DNA from: Staphylococcus devriesei
Lineage (GTDB): Bacteria > Bacillota > Bacilli > Staphylococcales > Staphylococcaceae
DNA length: 62,872 bases
Assembly (NCBI RefSeq): GCF_002902625.1
Contig: NZ_PPRG01000050.1
Location: 1-62,872, forward strand
Reading direction: 5' to 3'
The notes beneath the pieces are model-generated. The model made no database searches. It saw nothing but the letters and a program-made list of their open reading frames with translations, and had not been told where the DNA came from. This document shows positions 1 through 9,599 of this stretch, in pieces. Numbering within the stretch: the first letter of the stretch is position 1; every line of letters starts with the position of its first letter. The position numbers were made by a program, and so were the translations under genes.

Positions 1-19
1 AGATGTGTATAAGAGACAG
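1..19. other. Nextera/Tn5 mosaic-end adapter remnant
   Basis: The first 19 bases are AGATGTGTATAAGAGACAG, the Tn5 mosaic end used in Nextera libraries. The reverse complement closes the other end of the window. This is untrimmed library adapter, not staphylococcal DNA. Confidence 0.97.
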
Positions 20-60
20 GTATATTACTATATCTTATTTTCAAAAGGTGTGCAATATAC

Positions 61-103
61 AAAAAGCTAATTTCCCAATGAATAAATATGAGAAATTAGC
101 TTT
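61..103 (-). terminator. Terminator after htsC
   Basis: A 12-bp perfect stem (63-74 with 92-103) is followed on the minus strand by a run of five T. It lies 8 bases beyond the htsC stop and would end the htsABC transcript. Confidence 0.8.
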
Positions 104-111
104 AAACGTTA

Positions 112-1077
112 TTATATTCTACGTATTAAGAATAAGAAGTAAGGCACACCGATGATTGCTATAATGACTCCTACAGGCACATCTAAAGGAGGATGTAGAC
201 CTCTAGCTAATCCATCACTTACTAATATTAATATTGAGCCAATTAACCCAGACATGATGACCACATGAATGTAACGTTGTCCAACTATAGTGCGCGCAAT
301 ATGAGGAGCAATAAGACCTAAGAAACTAATACCACCAACAACTGAAATTGATGCTCCAGCTAACATTACTGATAAGACTAACAGAATCATTTTAAGTCGT
401 TGTACTTTAGCACCTAGTGCTATGGCTATACTATCACCTAAATTTAAGATATCTAGTTGGTAACTTAAAGCTATCACTAATGGCAACGTAATAATAAACC
501 AAGGTAAGATTGAATAAAAATTCTCAATCGTGTGACCATATAAACTACCTGTTAACCATACTAACGCATTATTAGCATCCATTGGATTACGTATTAATAG
601 AAATTGAACAATGGCACTACAAATTGCTCCTATTGCTAATCCTATTAATGCTAAAGTTGAACCCTTAACATTAAATTTCGAAATTAAAAAGGATAAAATT
701 AAACTAATAATAAGTGCACCTATAAATGAACCGATAGGTAGTACAATTAGAGGTGCAGTAGGAAAGACCATAATGACAATGACTGCTGCTAGACTAGCAC
801 CTTTTGTAATCCCTATAACATCTGGTGAGGCTAATGGATTTCTTACAACTCCCTGTATAACTGCTCCGGCTATAGCTAAACTACTTCCAACTATTAAACC
901 TAATAAAGTTCTAGGGATACGATATTCATTAATAATAAAGTCATCTAATTTAATAACACTTTTAAGAGCGTGTAGAGGATTAAACATCGTAGACCCCACA
1001 CACAAACTAATAAAAATACTTATAATTAAGCATAAAATAACTATGGAGTAACGAATCGATAGTTTACGTTTAGTCAT
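112..1077 (-). CDS. htsC: Staphyloferrin A ABC transporter permease HtsC
   Basis: Inner-membrane permease of the FecCD/BtuC family, 321 residues, with many hydrophobic helices and the conserved cytoplasmic loop GLIAPHIAR near residue 255 that docks the ATPase. It overlaps the upstream htsB by 4 bases (ATGA), so the two are translationally coupled. It forms a heterodimeric channel with HtsB for Fe(III)-staphyloferrin A delivered by HtsA. The name rests on linkage to the sfa genes; a sir-type permease would look similar in isolation. No ATPase follows. In S. aureus the FhuC ATPase serves this transporter in trans (established knowledge). Confidence 0.92.
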   Translation of the reverse strand: MTKRKLSIRYSIVILCLIISIFISLCVGSTMFNPLHALKSVIKLDDFIINEYRIPRTLLGLIVGSSLAIAGAVIQGVVRNPLASPDVIGITKGASLAAVIVIMVFPTAPLIVLPIGSFIGALIISLILSFLISKFNVKGSTLALIGLAIGAICSAIVQFLLIRNPMDANNALVWLTGSLYGHTIENFYSILPWFIITLPLVIALSYQLDILNLGDSIAIALGAKVQRLKMILLVLSVMLAGASISVVGGISFLGLIAPHIARTIVGQRYIHVVIMSGLIGSILILVSDGLARGLHPPLDVPVGVIIAIIGVPYFLFLIRRI

Positions 1078-2105
1078 ATTCGTTTCACTCCTTTAAGCGT
1101 AATCATTAGGAAATAAATTGCTCCTACAAATGAAGTAACTATACCTACAGGCGATTCATATGGGAATGTAATTAGCCGACTAAGTGTATCAGATAGTAAT
1201 AATAAATCTGAACCAATTAGAAAAGTTAATGGCACCATAATAAAGTAATCTTTGCTAACATAACGTCTAACTATATGAGGAACAATTAAACCTATAAATC
1301 CAATTGGACCTACTATCGATACGGAGGCGCCTGCTAACACAATAACTAATAAACCAATGATAATACTTAGCAATTGCGTTTTTTGACCTAATCCCTTAGC
1401 TATGTCGTCACCTAGTTCCATGATAGTTAACTGTCGTCCCAATAATAATGTAATTATCACTGCTAGTATAAGCCATGGCATAATCGTTAACACTGCTTCC
1501 CATTTCAGCCCATTTAACGATCCTACTAACCAAAACATTACCGTTGTATTAGAATCTTCATTTAAAAGAATGATACCTTGAGTTAAGCTACTGAAAAATA
1601 AGTGGATAGCCATACCGGCTAAGGCTAATTTGACAGGGGTAATTTTTTGAGTCGACCCTGACAATATATAAACCGTCAGTCCACCCACAAACGCCCCAAT
1701 AAACGCAAGATATGTCGCATAATTTCCAAGCGTTGGAATTAAGACTGTCACTAATACAATTACAAAAGACGCTCCTGCATTAACGCCAAAAATTTGTGGT
1801 GACGCTAACGGATTTCTTGTAATAGCTTGCATTAATAATCCTGCTAGCGCTAACGAACCACCTATAATAAGTCCGCCAATCATTCTTGGCATTCTTACAT
1901 TATGAATTAAAAATGTCTGTTTTGTTTCAGTAGAAGTAAAAAAATATTTAAAGATATCATGAGTATGAATTTCTGAAGAACCAATCGCTAAATTAAAATA
2001 TGCAAAAATAAAAAGAAAGCACACACTCACAATAAACGTGAATGTAGTGCGTCTCTTATTTGCTCTTTCAATTTCTGATTGACTATTGTTTAACTTCATA
2101 GCCAT
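1074..2105 (-). CDS. htsB: Staphyloferrin A ABC transporter permease HtsB
   Basis: FecCD-family permease of 343 residues. It has a basic N-terminal stretch, about nine to ten hydrophobic segments and the ATPase-docking loop GLIVPHIVRR near residue 277. It follows htsA by 12 bases and overlaps htsC by 4. The start is the ATG at 2105, preceded by AAGGTGG. Function in iron-siderophore import is inferred from the family and from the adjoining siderophore genes. Confidence 0.92.
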   Translation of the reverse strand: MAMKLNNSQSEIERANKRRTTFTFIVSVCFLFIFAYFNLAIGSSEIHTHDIFKYFFTSTETKQTFLIHNVRMPRMIGGLIIGGSLALAGLLMQAITRNPLASPQIFGVNAGASFVIVLVTVLIPTLGNYATYLAFIGAFVGGLTVYILSGSTQKITPVKLALAGMAIHLFFSSLTQGIILLNEDSNTTVMFWLVGSLNGLKWEAVLTIMPWLILAVIITLLLGRQLTIMELGDDIAKGLGQKTQLLSIIIGLLVIVLAGASVSIVGPIGFIGLIVPHIVRRYVSKDYFIMVPLTFLIGSDLLLLSDTLSRLITFPYESPVGIVTSFVGAIYFLMITLKGVKRI

Positions 2106-2117
2106 TGAGCATCCACC

Positions 2118-3116
2118 TTACTTACTTGAATCTTTTTTAGAAAGTTCAACAATTTCTTTAGCCATTTCTTCTGATGAAATTAATCCACGTGCGCGCGCCC
2201 AAGTATCACGGTCTACAACTTCTACTTTATTATTTTTAACAGCATTTAGTTTTTTCCATACCGGGGCTTTTTTCAATTCTTGATATGATGGTTCATCTGA
2301 ACTAGCACCATTTGTCATAATGAACATTCTACCTGGATTAACATCAGATAATGTCTCAGCATTAAGTTGTAAATAAGGGCCTTTTAAATATTTGCTTAGA
2401 CCTTTAGTTACATCTTGAGTTAATGCTTCTTCGAAACCAAGTTCACTTAGTAATTGCCCAACATATGATTCTTTTGGATGAGCTAGTAAACCAGATTTAG
2501 ATGCAACAGCTGGTAAAACTTTCTCGCTCTTATCAAATTGAATTTGATCTTTGTATTCTGCGATTTTTTTCTCATGTTCATCTAAGCGTTTTTTACCTTC
2601 ATCTTCTTTATTTAACGCTTTAGCTACAACTTTGAATGCTTCAATATTTTGTTTATAGTCGCCATCGAAACTTTTTAATTCAATAGTTGGAGCAATCTTA
2701 CTTAATTCTTTATAAATATTTTTATGTCTGTTACTATCAGCAATAATTAAATCAGGTTTCAATTTACTGATTTCTTCTAAGTTAGGTTGTTTACGTGCCC
2801 CTACTGATGTATAGTCCCCTATTTTATCTCTTAAAGGTTTAATAATACGTCCTTTTTTATTATCATCAGCGATACCTACTGGTTTAATATTTAATGCTGC
2901 TAAGGCATCTACGAATGAAAATTCTAATGCAACTACACGTTTAGCATCTTTAGGAACTTTTGTAGTGCCTAATTCATGCTTAACTTCAATTGTGTCTTTT
3001 GAGGATGACTTACTCTTAGAATCTTGTGAGCCATTATTGCTTACATTACCACACGCAGACACGAATACTAAAACAGCTAATAATGCTATAACTCCTAAAA
3101 TCTTAAAGCCTTTCAT
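2118..3116 (-). CDS. htsA: Staphyloferrin A-binding lipoprotein HtsA
   Basis: Periplasmic-binding-protein-like lipoprotein of 332 residues. A lysine-containing signal sequence ends in the lipobox VSAC, so the mature protein begins at a lipidated Cys. Two lobes follow, typical of class III siderophore receptors joined by one long helix. The chosen start is the ATG at 3116, which has AAGGAG 8 bases upstream; an in-frame GTG 9 bases earlier lies inside that ribosome site. It captures Fe(III)-staphyloferrin A at the outer face of the membrane and hands it to HtsBC. It is first in the operon, directly behind a Fur-controlled promoter. Confidence 0.93.
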   Translation of the reverse strand: MKGFKILGVIALLAVLVFVSACGNVSNNGSQDSKSKSSSKDTIEVKHELGTTKVPKDAKRVVALEFSFVDALAALNIKPVGIADDNKKGRIIKPLRDKIGDYTSVGARKQPNLEEISKLKPDLIIADSNRHKNIYKELSKIAPTIELKSFDGDYKQNIEAFKVVAKALNKEDEGKKRLDEHEKKIAEYKDQIQFDKSEKVLPAVASKSGLLAHPKESYVGQLLSELGFEEALTQDVTKGLSKYLKGPYLQLNAETLSDVNPGRMFIMTNGASSDEPSYQELKKAPVWKKLNAVKNNKVEVVDRDTWARARGLISSEEMAKEIVELSKKDSSK

Positions 3117-3154
3117 GACTTCCACTCCTTAATATGTATAGGTTTACACTTCAT

Positions 3155-3183
3155 AGTTTATTGATAACAATTATCAATGTCAA
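3155..3183 (-). promoter_or_regulatory. htsABC promoter with embedded Fur box
   Basis: On the minus strand there is a -35 TTGACA (3178-3183), a spacer of exactly 17 bases, and a -10 TAAACT (3155-3160). The spacer (3161-3177) is itself a Fur box: its core TGATAATTGTTATCA matches the 7-1-7 consensus TGATAAT-N-ATTATCA at 13 or 14 of 15 positions. Fur-Fe binding here would block RNA polymerase completely. Confidence 0.85.
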
Positions 3184-3264
3184 TATAATTTGTATAATTT
3201 TTTAATTTTTTTATAAAAACTTCGTTAACTTAATTTATATTCAGGATAAAACACACCCAGGATA

Positions 3265-3306
3265 AATAAAAAAACCATTAATCTAAATTTAAATCTAAAT
3301 TAATGG
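3265..3306 (-). terminator. Terminator after sfaC
   Basis: Stem CCATTAAT (3275-3282) pairs with ATTAATGG (3299-3306) and is extended imperfectly inwards. A run of seven T follows on the minus strand. It ends the sfaABC transcript before the separate hts promoter. Confidence 0.8.
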
Positions 3307-3349
3307 CTTTTAAAGTCTCTGAATGTTTTCAGTTGTGCAAAGTATAATA

Positions 3350-4414
3350 TTAAGCTTTATGTGGTACAAGCGTAGATGCGTCGATATGTTTAATCAAAGA
3401 TTCAATCATCTTATCCTTTTTATAGCGTTTAGTTAAACGTTGTTGATACATTACTTGGGATAATGCTTCATATTCCAAACTAAATTGCATAGTATCTCCC
3501 ACTTGATAGAAATCTTGATTATCTAAATCCACCATGAGATGATCACTTGTCGCACCAATTATCTTCACCTTGTCATTGATTGGAATAATTTTCTCTATGT
3601 AAGTATCTATATAACCAATGTCTAAGATAGCCTGTAAATAGCATTGATTTGTACTTATTACTCTAGGTTTTATTTCAATAATTTCCGCTTCCAAAGTTAT
3701 AGCATCTTGATAAAGTCGTGGCATAGGTTGAAAAGTCGTTGTATCAATACCTCTAAACAACGTTTCCCCTATTCTGAGTTCATTGATACATCCTAAGTCG
3801 TTATACATTAGTTGAGGAAGCATACTAGAATTACCACCAGAAATTATTTTTAACCTAAAACCCAATTCATTTTCAATAGCACCGACGAACTGGTTCATTG
3901 CATAAATATCGTCTTCAGTTGGTGCCATGGATTTAAAGCACATGAAATTAAATGCAATGCCCACTAATTGAATATGCTTCATCGCAATAATTTCTCGTAT
4001 ATATTCAAGGACGTTATACGTTAAGATACCTTCACGTCCATCTTTCCAATCAATCATTAACATGACTTGGTGCTTATCATTCAAACGTGCAGCCATCTCA
4101 TTTAATTGGCGAATCGTTTCAATTTCAGTTTGCATACTTATTTTAACCGTCTTTATTAATTCTTCATATTGGTTTTTAGCAGTTGGTCTCAATAATAAAT
4201 AATTAATTTTTTCACTTGTAGTTGTAGTAATATTTTCCAATCTCGAGTCAGCAAAATGATTAAATCCTAATTGAATCAATGTTTCAATAATTTGAGTATC
4301 TCCGGCTACACATTTAATCACAGGCGTTAATTGAATATCTTGTTCTTCTAATAAACTACGTAGCATTTCAGCATTATATGCAATTTTAGATAAATTTATA
4401 TCAATATGTGCCAT
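3350..4414 (-). CDS. sfaC: PLP-dependent ornithine racemase SfaC
   Basis: 354-residue alanine-racemase-like protein of fold type III. The pyridoxal phosphate lysine is expected at K34 in PVIKC, where the family has its VVKAN motif. In the staphyloferrin A pathway this enzyme is assigned to making D-ornithine, the backbone of the siderophore, from L-ornithine (established for S. aureus). Its ATG directly abuts the sfaB stop codon, with no gap, so it is the last gene of the sfaA-sfaB-sfaC operon. Substrate assignment is by context; the sequence alone says amino acid racemase. Confidence 0.88.
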   Translation of the reverse strand: MAHIDINLSKIAYNAEMLRSLLEEQDIQLTPVIKCVAGDTQIIETLIQLGFNHFADSRLENITTTTSEKINYLLLRPTAKNQYEELIKTVKISMQTEIETIRQLNEMAARLNDKHQVMLMIDWKDGREGILTYNVLEYIREIIAMKHIQLVGIAFNFMCFKSMAPTEDDIYAMNQFVGAIENELGFRLKIISGGNSSMLPQLMYNDLGCINELRIGETLFRGIDTTTFQPMPRLYQDAITLEAEIIEIKPRVISTNQCYLQAILDIGYIDTYIEKIIPINDKVKIIGATSDHLMVDLDNQDFYQVGDTMQFSLEYEALSQVMYQQRLTKRYKKDKMIESLIKHIDASTLVPHKA

Positions 4415-6175
4415 TTAATTCACCCCTGTATTTATCGGATTATCTAAATCTATGTTCACATACTTTTTAACTTTATTTTCTATGCGCATACGCAATAACG
4501 CTTTGACCGTGATTTTTGGCCCGAATAACACCTTTCTAAGAACTGCTGCGTGGGGTTTACTATCATTAATAGCATGCTCAACCTCCATTTGAACAATATC
4601 AAACAATTCTTTTTCCTCGATATTTTCATATTTGGAAAAGTGAAAGATCAATTCAGCCAGTTGATTTTGAATAACTGCATGTTGGAATTTAGCGATGACT
4701 TCTTCAATTGAATTAGCTAACAAACTGTCATTAGTTACCTCAATATCTTTCAATGATTGTGATAGCGTATTCAAATCAATACGCGAGCCTCCAAGATCTC
4801 TAACTACAAATTGCATTTGATAATGGGGTCCTAAGTTTACGATGGTATTTTGCATATGAGCTTCTAAGGCAATTCCATAGTCTTGAATTAATGTTATTAT
4901 AGGCTTAACAAGTTGACGTGTATACGTCTGAATAAATAAATGGATACTTTCCTTATCCACCTCACCTTTAACCCATTCAATATAACTATCAACTGTTACG
5001 TTGTCATCTATAGGATTTCGATTTACTAAAGCGCCTGTAACTACAGTCGCTCCATTATTAGCGATATAAGGTGCTTCTCGAATAATACACGCTAATTGAC
5101 GAGCATCATCATTTCCTGTATCAGCATAGATACCGTATGGTTCAATTGCAACGCTTAATTGCGGATACTGATTAAGCACATTTTGCAACGATAAACTTAA
5201 TTTAGGTCCGTCTACAGTAGTAACGCTAGAAACTGTTCTAACTGCGCTAGTTGCTTGCACATTAACAGGTAATTTAACGTGATATGGGCGACCGATAAGA
5301 GACATAGTTCTAAATGATAGTGTTGCTTTTGATTTAACTTCAAAAGGTGTTGTAATAAGCATTTGATGTTCAACCCACTGTTCAAACTTAGCAGAAATTA
5401 TATTTTCATATTGCCAAGGATGAACAAGTAGCACTTGATAATCTTCTAATGATAAGCCCAACGACTGGGTAAATTTTCTTATTCTAGCACGATATTCTGG
5501 TATAACCTTATGTAAAATAAATTGTGTATCACCATCGATAGTAGTTACCCTAGCGTGTTTTTTGTGTAATAACATAATTTTAAGGGGGATGATTCTCTCA
5601 AATTCAGGAGAATATGCCTTTACCTCATCCATAGTTAACGGCAATTTAGTCTTAGTCAGTGGATGTGTAGGATGCCCTTCAATAACTAAGCTTTCTGAAT
5701 ATAGTAAATCATTAATTTCCTCTGCGTCACTAATATGTTGTAACCATGCAAAAAAATTTAACGTCATTGGCATCCTTGAAAATTGCATACTAGCTTGAAT
5801 ATTATGTTTACGGCTACTAAACAATTTATATATTTCTACAAAACTATCACGACTATGTAATAATTCTTTATTTAATTGAGCACTGATTTCTATTTCAAAA
5901 TGTTGAACTAAAATGTCAATCAAGTTTTCTAGTGATGTTATTTCAGTTTTATGTTTACCACAGCTATATATAATAGGCCCTTCAAATTCATACCTACTCA
6001 TCATACTTGAACGTTTAAAGCGAGTGATAAGTAGACATCCATGCAACTGAATTTCAAGTGTATGATCTTGCGAAGTAATTTTTGTATTCTCAGACCAAAC
6101 TTTTTCCTTAGTTAAGGCGTTTAAAACTCGATACTGCATATTTTTATCTGCTAATTGCCAATCATTTTGACTCAT
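4415..6175 (-). CDS. sfaB: Staphyloferrin A synthetase SfaB (NIS synthetase)
   Basis: IucA/IucC-family NRPS-independent siderophore synthetase of 586 residues. Family motifs are present: GHPTHP near residue 166, HPWQYEN near 251, and RDLGGSRID near 458 in the C-terminal ferric-reductase-like fold. It uses ATP to activate a citrate carboxyl and, by the S. aureus model, attaches the second citrate to the citryl-D-ornithine intermediate made by SfaD. It begins 3 bases after the sfaA stop. Confidence 0.92.
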   Translation of the reverse strand: MSQNDWQLADKNMQYRVLNALTKEKVWSENTKITSQDHTLEIQLHGCLLITRFKRSSMMSRYEFEGPIIYSCGKHKTEITSLENLIDILVQHFEIEISAQLNKELLHSRDSFVEIYKLFSSRKHNIQASMQFSRMPMTLNFFAWLQHISDAEEINDLLYSESLVIEGHPTHPLTKTKLPLTMDEVKAYSPEFERIIPLKIMLLHKKHARVTTIDGDTQFILHKVIPEYRARIRKFTQSLGLSLEDYQVLLVHPWQYENIISAKFEQWVEHQMLITTPFEVKSKATLSFRTMSLIGRPYHVKLPVNVQATSAVRTVSSVTTVDGPKLSLSLQNVLNQYPQLSVAIEPYGIYADTGNDDARQLACIIREAPYIANNGATVVTGALVNRNPIDDNVTVDSYIEWVKGEVDKESIHLFIQTYTRQLVKPIITLIQDYGIALEAHMQNTIVNLGPHYQMQFVVRDLGGSRIDLNTLSQSLKDIEVTNDSLLANSIEEVIAKFQHAVIQNQLAELIFHFSKYENIEEKELFDIVQMEVEHAINDSKPHAAVLRKVLFGPKITVKALLRMRIENKVKKYVNIDLDNPINTGVN

Positions 6176-6178
6176 TTT

Positions 6179-7348
6179 TTACTCCTCCACTTTACTAGTT
6201 CGTTGCATTAAGAATACTGTTAAAGCCACTAATGTTGTAAATAATCCCATTACTAAAAATGTATCTAACACGCCTATGAGTTGCGCTAATACTGTCATAA
6301 GTAGACTTCCTAATGGAATCATACCTCTATCCATCATAATGACACTTAATAATTTCCCTCTATTTTCAGGAGAAACATGTTCTTGGAAATAAATACGATT
6401 AGATGTACGGGCCCATTGGCTAAATAATCCCACTAATAACATACTAATAAACATTAAAACTATGTTATGTATAACTACGCCTAATAACGCTATACCGAAA
6501 AGACCTGAGCTCAAGTAATACATATACACTGTACTTATTTTATTTAAAATCATAGGCAGTAGTATCGTCGCAATAATACCACCTATTGCACAAAAGGTCA
6601 TAGACATTCCGAAAATTTCAGATTGACCTGGAAAGACATGGTGAACTAATACAGGTATAAGCGTAGTGTAAGAGAACCCTGTTGCCATAATGATTAATGA
6701 AGTTATAAATATTTTCGATGCTTGCGTATTGTTTTTAAAGTAACTCCAAACAAATTTTAAAGACAGCTCTTTTTTATTAGTATTTTCTCCATTATCATTT
6801 TTAAAATGAAGCGGTAAACAAAACAGAACAGCTACAAAATAACATATGCTTTGTGCTAAAAATGTTGTTGGCGCATGATATGTTGCTAAGATGACACCAG
6901 CAATAGCTGGCCCGATTGATCTACATATATTGATAATAAACGAATGATAAGAGACAGCTTGGCTAGTACTTAATCGTTTCGATAAGTCAGGTAATAGCGC
7001 TTGTCTAACTGGTGTTTCAATAGCATTTAGCATTCCTCTTAAAGTAGCATAAATTAATATCACTATTATAGAAACATGAGTGATAGTATACGTACAGATA
7101 CATAATAGAGTTGTAACTAAAAACGAAGAAGAAATTGTAATTCTAAGTAATTTACCCCTATCGTATTTGTCTGCAATTGAACCAGCCCACACACTTAGTA
7201 GCAAAATCGGTACAAGTCGGCAAAAATTTACTAATCCTAAGTAAACTGCGTTATGATAACTTGTAAGTACATACCAGTTCAAACCAATTTGTCCTATCCA
7301 ATTCCCTAAGAACAGCAAAAAGGAACTGGAGAAGAAAAATTTTGCCAC
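6179..7348 (-). CDS. sfaA: Staphyloferrin A exporter SfaA (MFS)
   Basis: 389-residue major facilitator protein with about 12 transmembrane segments and the loop-2 motif GSIADKYDRG near residue 56. It is the siderophore exporter of the locus by position and family. The start is a GTG at 7348, with AGGTGAGC just upstream. It heads the sfaABC operon and is transcribed divergently from sfaD. An 11-base chance match to the Tn5 end lies inside the gene near 6947 but the reading frame is intact. Confidence 0.88.
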   Translation of the reverse strand: MAKFFFSSSFLLFLGNWIGQIGLNWYVLTSYHNAVYLGLVNFCRLVPILLLSVWAGSIADKYDRGKLLRITISSSFLVTTLLCICTYTITHVSIIVILIYATLRGMLNAIETPVRQALLPDLSKRLSTSQAVSYHSFIINICRSIGPAIAGVILATYHAPTTFLAQSICYFVAVLFCLPLHFKNDNGENTNKKELSLKFVWSYFKNNTQASKIFITSLIIMATGFSYTTLIPVLVHHVFPGQSEIFGMSMTFCAIGGIIATILLPMILNKISTVYMYYLSSGLFGIALLGVVIHNIVLMFISMLLVGLFSQWARTSNRIYFQEHVSPENRGKLLSVIMMDRGMIPLGSLLMTVLAQLIGVLDTFLVMGLFTTLVALTVFLMQRTSKVEE

Positions 7349-7372
7349 TGTAGCTCACCTACTCCTTATTTA

Positions 7373-7432
7373 TTGATAATGAATATCATTATCGATATTA
7401 TGGATTATACAAATCATTTAGATTTTTGTAAA
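7373..7432. promoter_or_regulatory. Divergent sfaA/sfaD promoters sharing one Fur box
   Basis: Fur box GATAATGAATATCATTATC (7375-7393) matches the 19-bp consensus at 17 positions. Plus strand, for sfaD: -35 TTGATA (7373-7378), 17-base spacer, -10 TATTAT (7396-7401), so the box fills the spacer. Minus strand, for sfaA: -35 TTTACA (7427-7432), 17-base spacer, -10 TATAAT (7404-7409), putting the box at the start of the sfaA transcript. The two -10 elements are two bases apart. Confidence 0.85.
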
Positions 7433-7450
7433 ATAATTTTGAGGTGTTTT

Positions 7451-9406
7451 ATGGATAAATCAATCATTGTAGATCATTTAAATATAGAATTTAACCAAGA
7501 AGAATACGACGCATATTCTTTTTTACATCAAGAACATCCACACTTAGTAACTACTTTTGAAGAAAACTTACTACAAGGACGCGATAAAATTTCTCAAAGA
7601 TTAATCACTTCTTTATATCGTGAGAATTTAGTTAATGCGAAAGATAATAGTAAAATACTTAAATCTTCCGAACTCGGAAATATCTTTGCGGACAAACATG
7701 CCCATGTGTTATGTATTCATTTTCCAAAGGCAAAGAGATACTTATATGCGCAGATCGAAGGATTTCATGCGTTTAGTCGTTTAGATGTCGTGGGACCTTT
7801 CTTCTATTCTACGTCTAAAGATAACAAAGAGTATATTAGAATTATGCATCCTAATGAGGTGTTAGCGTTAATACTAATAGAAGCTCCAAATTTAGATAAT
7901 GATGCTAGCCAACAATTCAAAGATGATTTAGAAAATAGTGTTGTCAATATGACATTAGCATTGACACATCAGGCATATACCATGAGAGATACTACTGAAA
8001 CCTTGTGGGAGATTATAAGTAAGAATACAGATAGTTATTTACGATCAGAACAAGCAGTTATTGAAGGACATCCACTTCATCCTGGAGCTAAACTACGTAA
8101 AGGTCTTAGTGCTCAGGACAATATTCATTATAGTTCTGAATATGGTAAAGAAATTAAATTGAAATGTGTTTTGACTCATCATAGTGTAGCACGTACGCAG
8201 TCATTACATAATAATTATAACGAAGACTTAGAAAAACAATTTCCTATGTTATACAAGAAAATTCAAGATGAACTGGCTGAGGATACCAATTTAGATGATT
8301 ATCATTTAATGATTATTCACCCTTGGCAATATGAGAACATCTTATTGACTCAATATAAGAAAGAAATTGAATCACAATTAATCATTCCATTAAAAGTCGA
8401 ACTATCCTATTATGCAGGACTGTCGTTTAGAACTTTAATGCCAAAATATCCATCTTTATCTCCACATATAAAATTATCTACCAACGTACATATTACTGGA
8501 GAAATTAGAACACTCTCTGAGCAAACGACGCATAATGGTCCTTTAGTAACTCGTATTTTAAATAATATATTAACTAACGATATTGATTTTAAAGCATATA
8601 AAATAGGTATTATGGAAGAATTGGCAGGTAGCCACTTTTATAATGCTCAAGATATTGAAGCAATTCAAACTGATCGTAGTGAACAAGTGGGCACCCTTTT
8701 CAGAGAAAATATTTATACGCTTATTGCCCCACAAACCATACCTATGATTCCTTCAAGTTTAGTTGCAACATACAAATATAATGAGGAAGCACCAATTATA
8801 AGTCTTATCAAACTTTATCAACTAAATACAAAAAATGACGAATCATTCAATATAGTGGCACGAGAATGGATTACGACTTATGCTACACACTTACTAGGTA
8901 TCGTTATCCCCCTATACGTCAAATATGGTATAGCGTTAGAAGCACATCTACAGAATTCAATCGCCACGTTTAATAACGATGGTTCTCTAAATAAGATATA
9001 TATTCGTGATTTTGAAGGTCTACGCATTGATGAACAACAACTTAATTCTTGTGGCTATAGTACTGAGAATTTTCATGAAAAATCACGTATTTTAACCGAT
9101 TCTCAAACCACAGTATTTAATAAAGTCTTTTATTCTACTGTACAAAATCATTTAGGTGAATTAATTTTAACGATAGCTAACTACGTTAATGACGACAATT
9201 TTGAGGACCTAGTTTGGCAAAATATTAGTGATATTATCAAAGATATTCTTAACAATCTAACTAATGTTAATACAACGAGAGCATTGCATATACAATCTAT
9301 TCTATTTGCTCCAGACATTGACTATAAATGTGTAACGACGATGCGCTTAGAAGATGAAGCTCATCACTATAGTTACATTAAAGTAGATAACCCGCTTCAT
9401 AAATAG
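7451..9406 (+). CDS. sfaD: Staphyloferrin A synthetase SfaD (NIS synthetase)
   Basis: IucA/IucC-family synthetase of about 651 residues, with GHPLHPGAK near residue 206, HPWQYEN near 290 and RDFEGLRID near 519. In S. aureus SfaD condenses the first citrate with D-ornithine. I chose the ATG at 7451 because GAGGTG lies 4 bases upstream. The open frame runs 26 codons further back into the promoter and Fur box, which is not credible coding sequence. It is alone on the plus strand, opposite sfaABC. Confidence 0.9.
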   Translation: MDKSIIVDHLNIEFNQEEYDAYSFLHQEHPHLVTTFEENLLQGRDKISQRLITSLYRENLVNAKDNSKILKSSELGNIFADKHAHVLCIHFPKAKRYLYAQIEGFHAFSRLDVVGPFFYSTSKDNKEYIRIMHPNEVLALILIEAPNLDNDASQQFKDDLENSVVNMTLALTHQAYTMRDTTETLWEIISKNTDSYLRSEQAVIEGHPLHPGAKLRKGLSAQDNIHYSSEYGKEIKLKCVLTHHSVARTQSLHNNYNEDLEKQFPMLYKKIQDELAEDTNLDDYHLMIIHPWQYENILLTQYKKEIESQLIIPLKVELSYYAGLSFRTLMPKYPSLSPHIKLSTNVHITGEIRTLSEQTTHNGPLVTRILNNILTNDIDFKAYKIGIMEELAGSHFYNAQDIEAIQTDRSEQVGTLFRENIYTLIAPQTIPMIPSSLVATYKYNEEAPIISLIKLYQLNTKNDESFNIVAREWITTYATHLLGIVIPLYVKYGIALEAHLQNSIATFNNDGSLNKIYIRDFEGLRIDEQQLNSCGYSTENFHEKSRILTDSQTTVFNKVFYSTVQNHLGELILTIANYVNDDNFEDLVWQNISDIIKDILNNLTNVNTTRALHIQSILFAPDIDYKCVTTMRLEDEAHHYSYIKVDNPLHK

Positions 9407-9416
9407 CACTCTATAT

Positions 9417-9454
9417 AAAACTTGAACTGGTGATTTCTCATCAGTTCAAGTTTT
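9417..9454 (+). terminator. Terminator after sfaD
   Basis: A 13-bp perfect stem (9417-9429 with 9442-9454) with a 12-base loop follows the sfaD stop by 10 bases. Both arms end in A/T runs, so it may work in both directions. Confidence 0.75.
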
Positions 9455-9474
9455 ACTTTAAAATTACAAAAAAA

Positions 9475-9522
9475 GGAGTGGGACAGAAATCTAATGTAAT
9501 TTCAAAGATTTCGTCGTCCCAC
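9475..9522. repeat. Intergenic hairpin element of a staphylococcal repeat type
   Basis: GTGGGAC (9479-9485) pairs with GTCCCAC (9516-9522), and the stem continues inward with GAAATCT against AGATTTC. Elements beginning GTGGGACAGAAAT and containing CGTCGTCCCAC recur between genes in staphylococcal genomes, from memory. About 75 bases of further non-coding sequence follow up to the next terminator. Its role is unknown. Confidence 0.5.
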
Positions 9523-9599
9523 CTCGGCAAGATTGACTAGAAATGAAGAAAGTGAGGCTCGAACGCATCTTTATTTCAGACAACTACTGCCATAACTAA

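Noticed and set aside
611-1051. Plus-strand open frame of 146 codons opposite htsC
   Set aside because: Antisense shadow of a conserved permease gene with no ribosome site or family resemblance.
6943-6960. An 11-base match to the Tn5 mosaic end (ATAAGAGACAG) inside sfaA, possible chimeric join
   Set aside because: The sfaA reading frame runs through it without interruption and the adjoining bases do not match the adapter; it is a chance match.
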